A DNA stretch of 44,707 bases from Lachnospiraceae bacterium. Its GTDB lineage: Bacteria > Bacillota > Clostridia > Lachnospirales > Lachnospiraceae. Position numbers and translations under genes: made by a program. Shown piece after piece: positions 15,771 through 24,580 of this stretch. Location of the stretch: NCBI GenBank assembly GCA_017428265.1, contig JAFRRD010000028.1, positions 1 through 44,707 of the forward strand, given 5' to 3'. Under the pieces are notes generated by a model that did no database searches, was not told where the DNA came from, and saw nothing but the letters and a program-made list of their open reading frames with translations. Positions within the stretch are counted from its first letter, which is position 1. Each line of letters opens with the position of its first letter.

Positions 15771-17510
15771 ATGGCACTTGACGGCATAACCGTAGCCGCA
15801 CTCGCGGCCGAGATCAGGGAAAAATGCCTTGGCGGCCGGATCACCCGGATCGCCGAACCGGAAGCCAATGAGATCCTGCTGACGGTCAGAAGCACGGAGC
15901 AGCACCGTCTTCTGCTCTCCGCCGACCCTTCCCTGCCCCTCGTCTATCTGACCAAACAGAACAAACCCAGCCCGATGACCGCGCCGGGCTTTCTCATGCT
16001 GCTCCGCAAGCACCTGCAGGGCGGGCGCATCACCGCCGTGACCCAGCCGGGCCTTGAGCGCGCCCTGCGGATTGAGGTCGAGCACCTGAACGAACTCGGC
16101 GACCTCTGCCGCAAGGCGCTCATCCTGGAGCTGATGGGCAAATACAGCAACCTGATCTTCACCGATGATGAGGATAAGATCCTTGACGCCGTCCGCCGCG
16201 TCCCCTCTTCCGTCAGTTCGGTCCGGGAAGTCCTGCCGGGACGGCCGTATTTCCTGCCGAATACGCAAAGCAAGACCGATCCTCTGGAACTCGGCGCCGA
16301 AGAATTGTCGAAACTGTTCGAAGGCAGCCATGCGCCGCTGGAAAAGGCCCTCGGCGGAAGCCTGACCGGCCTCTCTCCGCTTGCGGCCAGGGAGATCGTC
16401 TGCCTTGCCGGCTTTGACGGCTCGGAATGCGCCGGGGAACTGTCGGAAGCACAGCGCCTTCGGGTGTACGAGGCCCTTCAGGCCTTCCTTGCCCCTGTCC
16501 GGGAGGAGCGCTTTACGCCCCGCATCTATTCCCACCGGGGCAAAATGCTCGATTTTTCCGCCGTCCCGCTTCGTGTTTACGCAGAGGAGGAATTCCGGGA
16601 ATATGACAGTATGAGCGAGGCGATGGAAGCCTTTTTCTCCGAAAAAAGCGCCGCGAGCCGCATCCGGCAGCGCTCGGCGGACCTTCGGCACATCCTCCAG
16701 CTGTCGCTGGAACGGACCTCACGCAAGCTGGATCTGCAGCAAAAGCAGCTGAAGGACACCGAAAAGCGCGATAAGCTGAAACGGTACGGCGAATTGCTCA
16801 AGGCCTACGGCTGGCAGGCCGAACCGGGTGCAAAGGAACTGGTCTGCGCCGACTGGAACGACGGGGACAAAGAAGTCACCGTGCCCCTCGACGAGACGCT
16901 CTCCGCGAGTGAGAACGCACAGAAGTATTTCGAACGCTACCAGAAGCTCAAACGCACCTTTGAAGCGACCACGCAGCAGATCGCTGAGACCGAGGCAGAC
17001 CTTGCGTATCTCCGCTCGGTAGCCGCCCATCTTGCCACGGCGGAGTCCGAAGCAGACCTTTCCGGCATCAAGGCGGAACTCGCCGAGACCGGCTGGATCC
17101 GGAAGAACAAAAGCGCCGGCAAAAAGGACAAAGCGCCGAAGGCCGGCCAGCCCCTGCGCTTTGTCACCTCCGACGGCTTCACGGTCTACGTCGGCAGGAA
17201 TAATCTCCAGAACGAGGAAGTCACCTTTAAACTGGCCTCCGGAAACGACTGGTGGTTCCATGTAAAAGGACAGCCCGGCTCCCACGTCGTGGTCCGTACC
17301 GAAGGCAGGGAGCTTCCCGACCGCAGTTTTGAGGAAGCCGCAGCTCTTGCCGCCTGGTACTCTTCCGCCCCGCGCGGGGAAAAGACCGAGGTGGACTATA
17401 CCCGCCGCAGGGAAATCAAAAAGCCGGGTCTTTACAAACCCGGCATGGTGATCTATCACACGAATTTTTCAATGACGGTCATTCCTGCGCTTTTGGAACG
17501 TCAGCCATAA
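15771..17510 (+). CDS. rqcH: NFACT-family ribosome quality control protein RqcH (FbpA-like)
   Basis: RqcH binds the obstructed large ribosomal subunit with peptidyl-tRNA and recruits alanyl-tRNA to add C-terminal alanine tails that mark stalled chains for decay. Older annotations call it fibronectin-binding protein. The 579 residues show the NFACT-N domain (MALDGITVAALAAEIREKCL), a long central coiled coil (about 290-450, QLSLERTSRKLDLQQKQLKD) and the NFACT-R domain near the end (GNDWWFHVKGQPGSHVV). The frame is open 39 codons further upstream. I choose the ATG at 15771 because AAAGGAGG precedes it and the protein then begins as in homologues. Its last 32 bases overlap the end of the convergent lipoprotein gene. 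Confidence 0.94.
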   Translation: MALDGITVAALAAEIREKCLGGRITRIAEPEANEILLTVRSTEQHRLLLSADPSLPLVYLTKQNKPSPMTAPGFLMLLRKHLQGGRITAVTQPGLERALRIEVEHLNELGDLCRKALILELMGKYSNLIFTDDEDKILDAVRRVPSSVSSVREVLPGRPYFLPNTQSKTDPLELGAEELSKLFEGSHAPLEKALGGSLTGLSPLAAREIVCLAGFDGSECAGELSEAQRLRVYEALQAFLAPVREERFTPRIYSHRGKMLDFSAVPLRVYAEEEFREYDSMSEAMEAFFSEKSAASRIRQRSADLRHILQLSLERTSRKLDLQQKQLKDTEKRDKLKRYGELLKAYGWQAEPGAKELVCADWNDGDKEVTVPLDETLSASENAQKYFERYQKLKRTFEATTQQIAETEADLAYLRSVAAHLATAESEADLSGIKAELAETGWIRKNKSAGKKDKAPKAGQPLRFVTSDGFTVYVGRNNLQNEEVTFKLASGNDWWFHVKGQPGSHVVVRTEGRELPDRSFEEAAALAAWYSSAPRGEKTEVDYTRRREIKKPGLYKPGMVIYHTNFSMTVIPALLERQP

Positions 17511-18957
17511 GGAAGGCAGACAGTTCATCCAGCAGCTGCTGGAGCTTTGCCGTCTTCATGTCGGCGCCTCCGGCCAGCAGTTTGTCCGTAAAGCTGTCCA
17601 TTGCCTCATCATAATTCTCGGAGACTTCAGTCTTCCGCAGCACATACGGCATCTGCGCGACAAGTGCGGATGCCGCTTCGTTATCCGCAAGCAGATTTTC
17701 CGTCAGCATCGCCGTACGCACGGGGATCGTCCCGTTTGCGTCATAGCGCGCGCGCTGCGCCGAGTTCGAAACCAGTTCCGCAGCCAGCGTGTGACAGACC
17801 TGAAGTTTGTCTTCGTCATCATTCGGCATCACGCCGATCATCGTAAAGGTCCCGTATGAGGTTCCCGCGATCGCTGTTTCGCCGTCCAGGATCGGCGGCA
17901 GTGCGGCGACCGCAAAGTCATCCCCCAGGATCCCCCGCAGTTCGACTGTCTGATAACTGGCGGCGATCATGGCGCCGGCTTTATCATTATCAAAAGAAAA
18001 TGCAAGCACCGGACTGCCTTCCGTGGTCCGGAAAGCATCCATTGACATCAGGGACCGGATCAGTTTCGCGGCAGTAAGCCCCTTTTCAGTATAATAATCG
18101 CAGTTCACCTGTTTCACACGGCCGTCAGACTGAAGCACCGTTTCGTAAGTCAGTCCGCAGCTCAGGAAGACTGCCGAAGGGAATGAAGCCGTATCCGAAC
18201 CCACGTAGAAGCAGCGGCCGGCTTCCCCGCACTGTCTGATCACGGAAGCAAGGTCGCTCACGTCGCTCACGACGCTTTTGTCATAGTACAGCAGCGGCAC
18301 ATGATCCAGCGCTGCAGGATAGGCATACAGACCGTCTTCGCCGCCTGCTGCCTTCACGGCAGAGGGAACCATTTTTCGGCTGATCTCGTCTGCGGTCTTA
18401 TCCGGCACCTTGCTCAGCAGGCCATACACTTTCAGCATTTCGAGATCATCAGAGGAGAAGAAAAACAAATCAGGCATTTCCCCGGCATCAGGCAGGTCGG
18501 CTGCACCTTCCGCTGCACCTTCGACCGCACCTCCGACTGCACTTTCAGGTACGCTTTCCGCTGCTTCGGCTGTGCTTTCGGCTTCACTTTCGCTGATGCC
18601 CGGTTCAGCGGTGCCCTGCATGCGGCGGATCAGTTCCTCGGCAGGAACTGACTTTACCGTAACGGTCCAGCCGCCTTCAGGGACGGGGACCGTCTGCTGG
18701 GGCTTACCGAGACAGTACTCGCAGATCGTCTTCGTCCGGTCCTCTTCTCCGCCGACCGTCCAGATGATGATCTCGTTTTTCGGCGGAGCCTCTGTCGTCG
18801 GTTCCTCCGTCTCACTTTCCGTGACGGCCGGATCCTCGGTCATATCCGAAGCACCGGTCAGTGCGGTACTGTCCGGCGCCGCACTCGAATACGGTTCAGC
18901 CGAGCAGGCAGTCAGAAGCATCAGTGCCGCAAGCAGCATTGCACATATTTTTTTCAT
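17479..18957 (-). CDS. Orphan sugar-type ABC solute-binding lipoprotein
   Basis: A 492-residue exported lipoprotein. The signal peptide MKKICAMLLAALMLLTAC ends in a lipobox with Cys18 as the lipidation site. A Ser/Thr/Glu/Pro-rich linker follows to about residue 60. The body resembles family 1 (maltose-type) binding proteins: MPDLFFFSSDDLEMLKVYGL, YAYPAALDHVPLLYYDKS and a C-terminal helical region. A loop at about 115-160 is swollen by an Ala/Glu/Ser/Gly-rich low-complexity insert. No permease or ATPase genes are nearby, so its transporter or sensor partner is elsewhere or absent. The start overlaps the rapZ stop by four bases and its end overlaps rqcH tail to tail. The ligand is unknown. Confidence 0.75.
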   Translation of the reverse strand: MKKICAMLLAALMLLTACSAEPYSSAAPDSTALTGASDMTEDPAVTESETEEPTTEAPPKNEIIIWTVGGEEDRTKTICEYCLGKPQQTVPVPEGGWTVTVKSVPAEELIRRMQGTAEPGISESEAESTAEAAESVPESAVGGAVEGAAEGAADLPDAGEMPDLFFFSSDDLEMLKVYGLLSKVPDKTADEISRKMVPSAVKAAGGEDGLYAYPAALDHVPLLYYDKSVVSDVSDLASVIRQCGEAGRCFYVGSDTASFPSAVFLSCGLTYETVLQSDGRVKQVNCDYYTEKGLTAAKLIRSLMSMDAFRTTEGSPVLAFSFDNDKAGAMIAASYQTVELRGILGDDFAVAALPPILDGETAIAGTSYGTFTMIGVMPNDDEDKLQVCHTLAAELVSNSAQRARYDANGTIPVRTAMLTENLLADNEAASALVAQMPYVLRKTEVSENYDEAMDSFTDKLLAGGADMKTAKLQQLLDELSAFLMADVPKAQE

Positions 18958-19856
18958 GAGGCTGATCCTCCGTTTCTTTCATAGATTTCGAGGCGGTTCT
19001 CTTCCATGTCACGCATGGAAAGCGTGACAGCGGGGTATTTGCCGGCAAAATACTCTTTCAGCGCTCCGGCAAAGGCCAGGGATCGGTGCTGCCCGCCGGT
19101 GCAGCCGAGGCCGATGACCAGGCGGCTCTTCCCTTCTTTCATATATAACGGGATCGAGTATTCCAGGAGATCCCGGATCTTTTCAAACAGTTTCTGTCCT
19201 TCTTCGCTGCCCAGCACATAGTTCCTGACTGCCTCATCCGCGCCGGTCAGGCGCCGCAGTTCATCCACATAGTAGGGATTTGGCAGGCAGCGCACGTCAA
19301 ACACGATGTCGGCATCGGCCAGGATCCCGTATTTGTAACCGAAAGCGACGAATTCGACAGACATCATCGCCGCATTCTCCTTCCCGAAGATCCCCACGAG
19401 TTTCTGCCGGAGTCCGCCGGAAGACAGGCGGCTGGTGTCGATCAGGATATCGGCCGAGGACCGCATGCCCGCCAGCATTTCCCTTTCCTGCTTCAGGGCA
19501 GAGGCAAGGTCTTTTGCATCTCCCTTCTGGATCAGCGGGTGCAGGCGGCGGCTTTCCTTGTAGCGGTTCTTCAGGATGGTGTCCGACGCGTCAAGGAAAA
19601 TGATCCTCGTACGCACGCCCTTTTGAGCCAGGCCTTCGGTCAGGCGGTCGATCCCGGCCAGGAGCTTCTCCGAACGGATATCCACGGTGACCGCCGTCTT
19701 CTGATGCGGTTCTGCCGAAGAAAGTTCGGCATCCAGCATGTAAAGGATCATCTGCGGCGGGAGGTTGTCCACACAGTAATAGCCCATGTCCTCCAGGTTC
19801 TGAAGTGCACGGGTCTTGCCTGCTCCGCTCATTCCGGTCACGATGAGAAAATCCAT
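18954..19856 (-). CDS. rapZ: RapZ/YvcJ-family P-loop nucleotide-binding protein
   Basis: A 300-residue cytoplasmic protein that binds ATP/GTP. In Escherichia coli RapZ delivers the small RNA GlmZ to RNase E and senses glucosamine-6-phosphate; the Bacillus homologue YvcJ affects competence. Landmarks are the Walker A motif GMSGAGKT at the start, YYCVDNLPP, a Walker B-like segment (RIIFLDASD), YGILADADIVFDVRCLPNPY, and the C-terminal GLGCTGGQHRSLAFA. In most Bacillota it precedes yvcK and whiA. Here the next gene is an orphan binding lipoprotein, overlapping by four bases. It follows ftsZ after a terminator; no clear promoter of its own was seen. Confidence 0.93.
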   Translation of the reverse strand: MDFLIVTGMSGAGKTRALQNLEDMGYYCVDNLPPQMILYMLDAELSSAEPHQKTAVTVDIRSEKLLAGIDRLTEGLAQKGVRTRIIFLDASDTILKNRYKESRRLHPLIQKGDAKDLASALKQEREMLAGMRSSADILIDTSRLSSGGLRQKLVGIFGKENAAMMSVEFVAFGYKYGILADADIVFDVRCLPNPYYVDELRRLTGADEAVRNYVLGSEEGQKLFEKIRDLLEYSIPLYMKEGKSRLVIGLGCTGGQHRSLAFAGALKEYFAGKYPAVTLSMRDMEENRLEIYERNGGSAS

Positions 19857-19873
19857 AAGCCCACCTCAGGAAA

Positions 19874-19915
19874 CGAAACAGGGCACGGTGATCAGATACC
19901 GGGCCCTGTTTTCGT
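19874..19915 (-). terminator. Terminator after ftsZ
   Basis: A long imperfect stem CGAAAACAGGGCCCGGT / ACCGTGCCCTGTTTCG with a short loop, about 20 bases after the ftsZ stop. The T run beyond it is interrupted, so some read-through into rapZ is possible. Confidence 0.7.
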
Positions 19916-19935
19916 CATAACAGATGCATGAAGCT

Positions 19936-21117
19936 TTATTTTTTCAGGAAGCCGGGAACATTGATCTCGCGGCGGGTCACCGTAGGATCCGGAGCCTTGA
20001 TTGGGGAGCGGTTGTAGCTCTGGCTGGGATTCAGCGGAGCCGACGCTTCACGGGCATCCAGCGGCGTAGTGCTCGGCTTGAAGGTTCCCTGCTGACGGCC
20101 GGCACCCATGAGCCCGCCCTTCTGCGAGAAGGTCGAGGAAATGCTGCTGCCGCTGCCGGAGGCATCCGGTTCGTCCAGGCCGGTGGCGATAACTGTGATC
20201 GTCACTTCATCCTGAATGGTATCGTCATACATGGCACCGAAGATGATGTTGGCATCTTCGCCGACCAGTTCGGTGATATAGTTCGCGGCATCATAGACCT
20301 CCATCAGGCCGATATCGCCGGAAACGTTGATGATGACATGGGAAGCGCCGAGGATGGTGGTCTCCAGCAGCGGGCTGGAAGCCGCCTGCTTGACCGCTTC
20401 GATGGCCTTGTCGTCGCCTTTCGCGCGGCCGATGCCGATATGGGCAATGCCCTTATCCTGCATGACGGTCTGCACGTCGGCAAAGTCCAGGTTGATCAGG
20501 GCCGGGACACTGATGAGGTCCGTAATGCCCTGTACGGCCTGCTGCAGCACTTCGTCCGCCATCTTGAGGGCGTCGGGCATGGTGGTGCGGCGGTCAACGA
20601 TCTCCAGCAGCTTGTCGTTCGGGATCACGATCAGGGTATCCACGTTCTCGCGCAGGCGTTCGATGCCGTTCAGCGCGTTCTGCATGCGGACCTTGCCCTC
20701 GAAACGGAAAGGCTTGGTCACGACGCCGACGGTCAGGATGCCCATGCCCTTGGCAATGCGCGCAATGACGGGGGCCGCGCCGGTGCCGGTGCCGCCGCCC
20801 ATGCCGCAGGTCACGAAGACCATGTCGGAGCCCTGAAGGGCGCCCGCGATCTCATCTTCGCTTTCTTCCGCAGCCTTTTCGCCGATCTCGGGCTTGGCGC
20901 CCGCGCCGAGACCCTTGGTCAGCTTCTCGCCGATCTGGATCGCCGTCGGCGCCTTGCACATCTGCAGGGCCTGACGGTCGGTGTTGATGGCAATGAATTC
21001 CACCCCACCGGTATTGGTATCGATCATCCGGTTAACGGCATTGTTGCCGGCGCCGCCTACGCCTACCACGATGATCTTTGCTGCACTTACGGATTCGTCA
21101 ACTTTGATTTCTAACAC
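19936..21117 (-). CDS. ftsZ: Cell division protein FtsZ
   Basis: Tubulin-like GTPase that polymerises into the division ring. The 393 residues contain [18 protein letters not shown] at the start, the GTP-binding tubulin signature [13 protein letters not shown], and the T7-loop region with [12 protein letters not shown] variable linker follows from about 320. The end, [10 protein letters not shown], is the conserved peptide that binds membrane anchors such as FtsA or SepF. The start is GTG at 21117-21115 with GGGAGG nine bases before it. Last gene of the division cluster, with its own promoter. ftsA does not precede it. Confidence 0.97.
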   Translation of the reverse strand: MLEIKVDESVSAAKIIVVGVGGAGNNAVNRMIDTNTGGVEFIAINTDRQALQMCKAPTAIQIGEKLTKGLGAGAKPEIGEKAAEESEDEIAGALQGSDMVFVTCGMGGGTGTGAAPVIARIAKGMGILTVGVVTKPFRFEGKVRMQNALNGIERLRENVDTLIVIPNDKLLEIVDRRTTMPDALKMADEVLQQAVQGITDLISVPALINLDFADVQTVMQDKGIAHIGIGRAKGDDKAIEAVKQAASSPLLETTILGASHVIINVSGDIGLMEVYDAANYITELVGEDANIIFGAMYDDTIQDEVTITVIATGLDEPDASGSGSSISSTFSQKGGLMGAGRQQGTFKPSTTPLDAREASAPLNPSQSYNRSPIKAPDPTVTRREINVPGFLKK

Positions 21118-21217
21118 TGTAAAAAACCTCCCACAAGCCGATCTGACTATCCCGAAGCAGTACGGACTAAGGAATGATCTCCCCGCCCATTCCGCAATAA
21201 CTCAAATAGTTAAAGTG

Positions 21218-21246
21218 AGTATAGGTGATTTCCGGGAAATAATCAA
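21218..21246 (-). promoter_or_regulatory. Promoter of ftsZ with a palindromic spacer
   Basis: Minus strand TTGATT (21241-21246), a 17-base spacer and TATACT (21218-21223). The spacer contains the 13-base palindrome ATTTCCGGGAAAT (21228-21240). The leader to the GTG is about 95 bases. Confidence 0.8.
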
Positions 21247-21274
21247 GCCCGAAAATCATTTTTTTGCTGAAGAA

Positions 21275-22000
21275 TTATTTGAAAATATAAGTCGGATGAA
21301 GCTGGCCCGGCTTATACGTATCGAGATACAAAGTCCCCTTTCTGCCGTACAGTTCCGGCAGCGTATCGCACATGACCGCAAGCTTCGCCTCCAGGTTTTC
21401 CGCCGTTCCGAGAAGCACCGAGATGTCGCCGAAAACGACCGAAACGCCTGCCTGGGAAAAGTGGATGCTCTCCGTAATGTCGGACAGCAGAACGCCTTTT
21501 TCGCCGATCCGGATGTAGTTGCTGCGCAGAAACTGCGTGACCGTCAGGATCGTACTGATCGAGTTTTTATCCGGGGTATTCAGCTTTTCGCCGATCACCG
21601 CGTGATCATTGTCCAGACCGGTGACCTCCAGGACGTTCGGGAGCCGCATCGGGCTGCTTTCCACCAGTGTTCCGTCCCAGTCGAAATACAGATAGTACTG
21701 CTGAAAGCGGATGAAGCCGATGAGCGCTTTTTCGTAGACATGCGCGGTCACATGGCGGAATCCCCGGAAGCTGAAGGTGTACTTCTCAATGAAGGGGATC
21801 GTCTTGTGCTTCATGAACTTGTCCTGGATGAAAAAGATCAGGGCACGGCTGCTTCTGCCTTCCGTCATCTTCTCCCGGAGTTCGCTTTCCGAATAGTAAT
21901 TGTTCTCGCCTTCGATCATAAAATCGCTGATCGGCAGGAAAAACGTGATGATGCAGAGCGCGGCGATCACGCCGGCCATGACCAGAAGAAAACGTTTCAT
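21275..22000 (-). CDS. ftsQ: Cell division protein FtsQ/DivIB
   Basis: Single-pass membrane protein of the divisome that works with FtsL and FtsB to control septal wall synthesis. The 241 residues have one N-terminal transmembrane helix (MKRFLLVMAGVIAALCIITF). A POTRA-type domain follows (ISDFMIEGENNYYSESELRE), then the FtsQ beta domain (VLEVTGLDNDHAVIGEKL). Sequence identity in this family is low, but size, topology and position between ftsW and ftsZ make the call good. Its start overlaps the ftsW stop by four bases. Confidence 0.88.
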   Translation of the reverse strand: MKRFLLVMAGVIAALCIITFFLPISDFMIEGENNYYSESELREKMTEGRSSRALIFFIQDKFMKHKTIPFIEKYTFSFRGFRHVTAHVYEKALIGFIRFQQYYLYFDWDGTLVESSPMRLPNVLEVTGLDNDHAVIGEKLNTPDKNSISTILTVTQFLRSNYIRIGEKGVLLSDITESIHFSQAGVSVVFGDISVLLGTAENLEAKLAVMCDTLPELYGRKGTLYLDTYKPGQLHPTYIFK

Positions 22001-23214
22001 GCCTTCCCGTCCTTTTCTTCCGGCAGCACCATTTCCGGATTGTCTCTCCCGACGGAAAGGACGATGCCGATCTCACCCATGTAGAACAGGGAAGCCGTGC
22101 CGCCGTAGCTGACGAAGGGCAGCGTCACGCCGGTATTCGGCAGGATCCCGCTGACCACGCCGATGTGCAGGATGACCTGCAGGGCGATATGGCCCATGAC
22201 GCCGATCACCAGCATGGTGCCGAACACGTCGCGGCTGCGGTTCGCGATCATCATCATGCGGTACAGCAGGAAAAGGTACAGGATGATCAGGGAGACCGCG
22301 CCGAACAGCCCCAGTTCCTCGCAGAGGATCGCGAAGATCATGTCGTTTGCGGATTCAGGCACGAAGCCGAGCTTCTGCAGGGAAGCGCCGAGGCCCTTGC
22401 CGAACACGCCGCCGGAGCCGATCGCGTACAGTCCCTGCACCACCTGGTATCCGTCGCCGCGGGCATCGTACATCGGTGTGTTCCAGATGTAAAGGCGCCG
22501 CAGCTGGTAGGCCTTGAGGATCCCTGTTGCCTCGATCCTTTCGCCGATCCCGATGAGGGTATCGAGCGGCATCGTTTTGATCACGATCATCGCGGCAAGT
22601 CCTAGTGCAAACAAAGCCCAGAAGGCGATCCTCCGCTCCTTTTTATTGCTGACCAGCATGATCATGGCGACCGGGATCGCCATGATGATGATGCCGGAAC
22701 TCAGGTTGTTCTTGAGAACGAGCAGGCCCGGTACGGCACACAGACCCAGGATGATCAGCGGCCATCTGTGGCCGTTCATTTCTTTCGTATGGCGGTGGAT
22801 CAGGAATGCCGTCAGCAGGATGATCGCCACCTTGACAAGTTCCGCCGGCTGGAAGGAGATCGTGCTCGTGACCCTCATCCAGCGCGTCTGGCCGTTGGTA
22901 TTGATGCCCAGCTTCGTGAAGTCGGTGAGGATCATGCAGATCACGGCCGCCGCATAGCCGGGCCAGACCAGCCAGACAAAAAGCCTGTGCGGGATCAGGG
23001 AAGCAATGATCGCGACCGCCAGTCCGACGCCGTAGAGCATCAGCTGATGGCGGAAATAGTACATGCCGTTGTGGAGCTTCGTTTCCGCCGTGTAATAGCT
23101 CGCGCTGTAGATCATAATCAGTCCGAAAACGCACAGAAACAAGACGACGAACAGCAGGCTGAAGTCGTAGCCGGAAAGCCATCTTATTCCTTTTTCGGAC
23201 CGGCGTTTTCTCAT
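21997..23214 (-). CDS. ftsW: Septal peptidoglycan glycosyltransferase FtsW
   Basis: SEDS-family membrane glycosyltransferase that polymerises lipid II with its partner class B penicillin-binding protein (the ftsI product, 25546-27426). The 405 residues hold about ten hydrophobic helices, starting with FSLLFVVLFLCVFGLIMIYS. The SEDS landmarks are the segment TRWMRVTSTISFQPAELVKV and the C-terminal GVTLPFVSYGGTASLFYMGE. SpoVE and RodA are paralogues; position inside the division cluster favours FtsW. The start overlaps the murD stop by four bases. Confidence 0.93.
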   Translation of the reverse strand: MRKRRSEKGIRWLSGYDFSLLFVVLFLCVFGLIMIYSASYYTAETKLHNGMYYFRHQLMLYGVGLAVAIIASLIPHRLFVWLVWPGYAAAVICMILTDFTKLGINTNGQTRWMRVTSTISFQPAELVKVAIILLTAFLIHRHTKEMNGHRWPLIILGLCAVPGLLVLKNNLSSGIIIMAIPVAMIMLVSNKKERRIAFWALFALGLAAMIVIKTMPLDTLIGIGERIEATGILKAYQLRRLYIWNTPMYDARGDGYQVVQGLYAIGSGGVFGKGLGASLQKLGFVPESANDMIFAILCEELGLFGAVSLIILYLFLLYRMMMIANRSRDVFGTMLVIGVMGHIALQVILHIGVVSGILPNTGVTLPFVSYGGTASLFYMGEIGIVLSVGRDNPEMVLPEEKDGKA

Positions 23215-24578
23215 AACTCCTCACGGACCAGATCCTTGAAATGTTCTCCCCGGACCTCAAAGTTCGGGTACATGTCCCAGCTGGCGCAGGCCGGTGACAG
23301 CAACACCGTATCGCCCGCTTCGGCCACCTCTTCCGCTTTCAGGACCGCTTCTTTCATGTCGCTCACGAAGCAGTACGGGACCGGACAGACCCTGTCGGTG
23401 CATTCCGCGATGGCTTTCGCGGTCTGTCCCATCAGGATCAGATATTTGACCTTGTTCTTAAACAGTTCCACCATTTCGGTGTAGTCGGCGCCCTTGTCGA
23501 AGCCGCCGGCGATCAGTACCGTCGGACGGGTGGTGATCTCAAGCGCCTTGACCGTGGAATCCGGGTTCGTGCCCTTCGAATCGTTGTAGTAGTCGACACC
23601 GTCCTTGGTGCAGACGTATTCCATGCGGTGTGCAACGGCCGTAAAGCTCAGGACCTTCTCGCGGATCACGCTGTTCGGCACGCCCATCGCTTTCGTGATC
23701 AGGATCGCGCCCATGACGTTCTCATAGTTGAATTTGCCGATCAGGTGCAGGTCGGCCGCCGTGCAGATATTCTCTTCCGGCTCGTCCTTCCAGCGGAGGA
23801 TGATGTCGCCGTCCCTGAGGAAGCACCCTTCCCTCAGCTCGCGGACGCTGCTGAAATACACGATCTGCGCGCGGGTGCGCGGGACGACCGTTTCCATCCA
23901 GCCGGATTCGCGGTTCAGGATCAGGTACTCGTCCGGCTTCTGGGTGAGCGTGACCTTCATCTTGATGTCGATATAGTTCTGCATGGAGCCGTGGCGGTCC
24001 AGATGGTCGGGCGTGATGTTCGTGATGATCGCGACCTCGGGATCGACCTCCGGCAGGGATTCCATCTGGAAGCTGGACATTTCGACCGCCGTGATCGAAT
24101 CGTCCGTGGTCTCCAGGACCTCCTCCGACCAGGCATGGCCGATGTTGCCGAGCACGAAGACCTTGTCGGAAACGCCGCGCAGGATATGCCCGACGAGCGC
24201 CGTGGTCGTGGTCTTGCCGTTGGTCCCGGTGACCGCGATGAGGCGTCCCTTATGGAAATGATAGGCCAGCGCGATCTCGCTGATGATGGGCGTTCCGGCG
24301 GCCTGCAGGACCTTGACGAAAGGCCTGGTCAGCGGGATGCCCGGGCTCGAGGCGCACAGCTGCATGCGTGCCGCATCTTCCGGTTTAAGCTCGCCCAGAA
24401 TGATCTCGCATTCATGGCCTTCCAGCTTTTCGATCAGCGCGTTTCTGTCCAGTTTGATGTTCTCGTCGTAGAGGACGGGGGTGTAGCCCGCCTTCTGCAG
24501 CAGGCGGACGGCATTCAGGCCGCTCCGGCCGGCTCCGGCCACCATGATCGGGATGTCTTTGCTCCACTCTTTGTTCAT
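23211..24578 (-). CDS. murD: UDP-N-acetylmuramoyl-L-alanine--D-glutamate ligase
   Basis: Cytoplasmic ATP-dependent ligase adding D-glutamate to UDP-MurNAc-L-Ala in wall precursor synthesis. The 455 residues show the N-terminal UDP-binding domain (VAGAGRSGLNAVRLLQKAGY), the ATP-binding loop VTGTNGKTTTTALVGHIL, the central ITPDHLDRHGSMQNYIDIK, and the C-terminal ligase domain with YYNDSKGTNPDS and ILIAGGFDKGADY. An AGGAGC site precedes the ATG, which lies two bases after the mraY stop. Confidence 0.97.
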   Translation of the reverse strand: MNKEWSKDIPIMVAGAGRSGLNAVRLLQKAGYTPVLYDENIKLDRNALIEKLEGHECEIILGELKPEDAARMQLCASSPGIPLTRPFVKVLQAAGTPIISEIALAYHFHKGRLIAVTGTNGKTTTTALVGHILRGVSDKVFVLGNIGHAWSEEVLETTDDSITAVEMSSFQMESLPEVDPEVAIITNITPDHLDRHGSMQNYIDIKMKVTLTQKPDEYLILNRESGWMETVVPRTRAQIVYFSSVRELREGCFLRDGDIILRWKDEPEENICTAADLHLIGKFNYENVMGAILITKAMGVPNSVIREKVLSFTAVAHRMEYVCTKDGVDYYNDSKGTNPDSTVKALEITTRPTVLIAGGFDKGADYTEMVELFKNKVKYLILMGQTAKAIAECTDRVCPVPYCFVSDMKEAVLKAEEVAEAGDTVLLSPACASWDMYPNFEVRGEHFKDLVREEL

Positions 24579-24580
24579 TG

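Noticed and set aside
15771-17510. rqcH product as a true fibronectin-binding adhesin
   Set aside because: It has no signal peptide or anchor and carries the NFACT-N, coiled-coil and NFACT-R layout of ribosome quality control factors.
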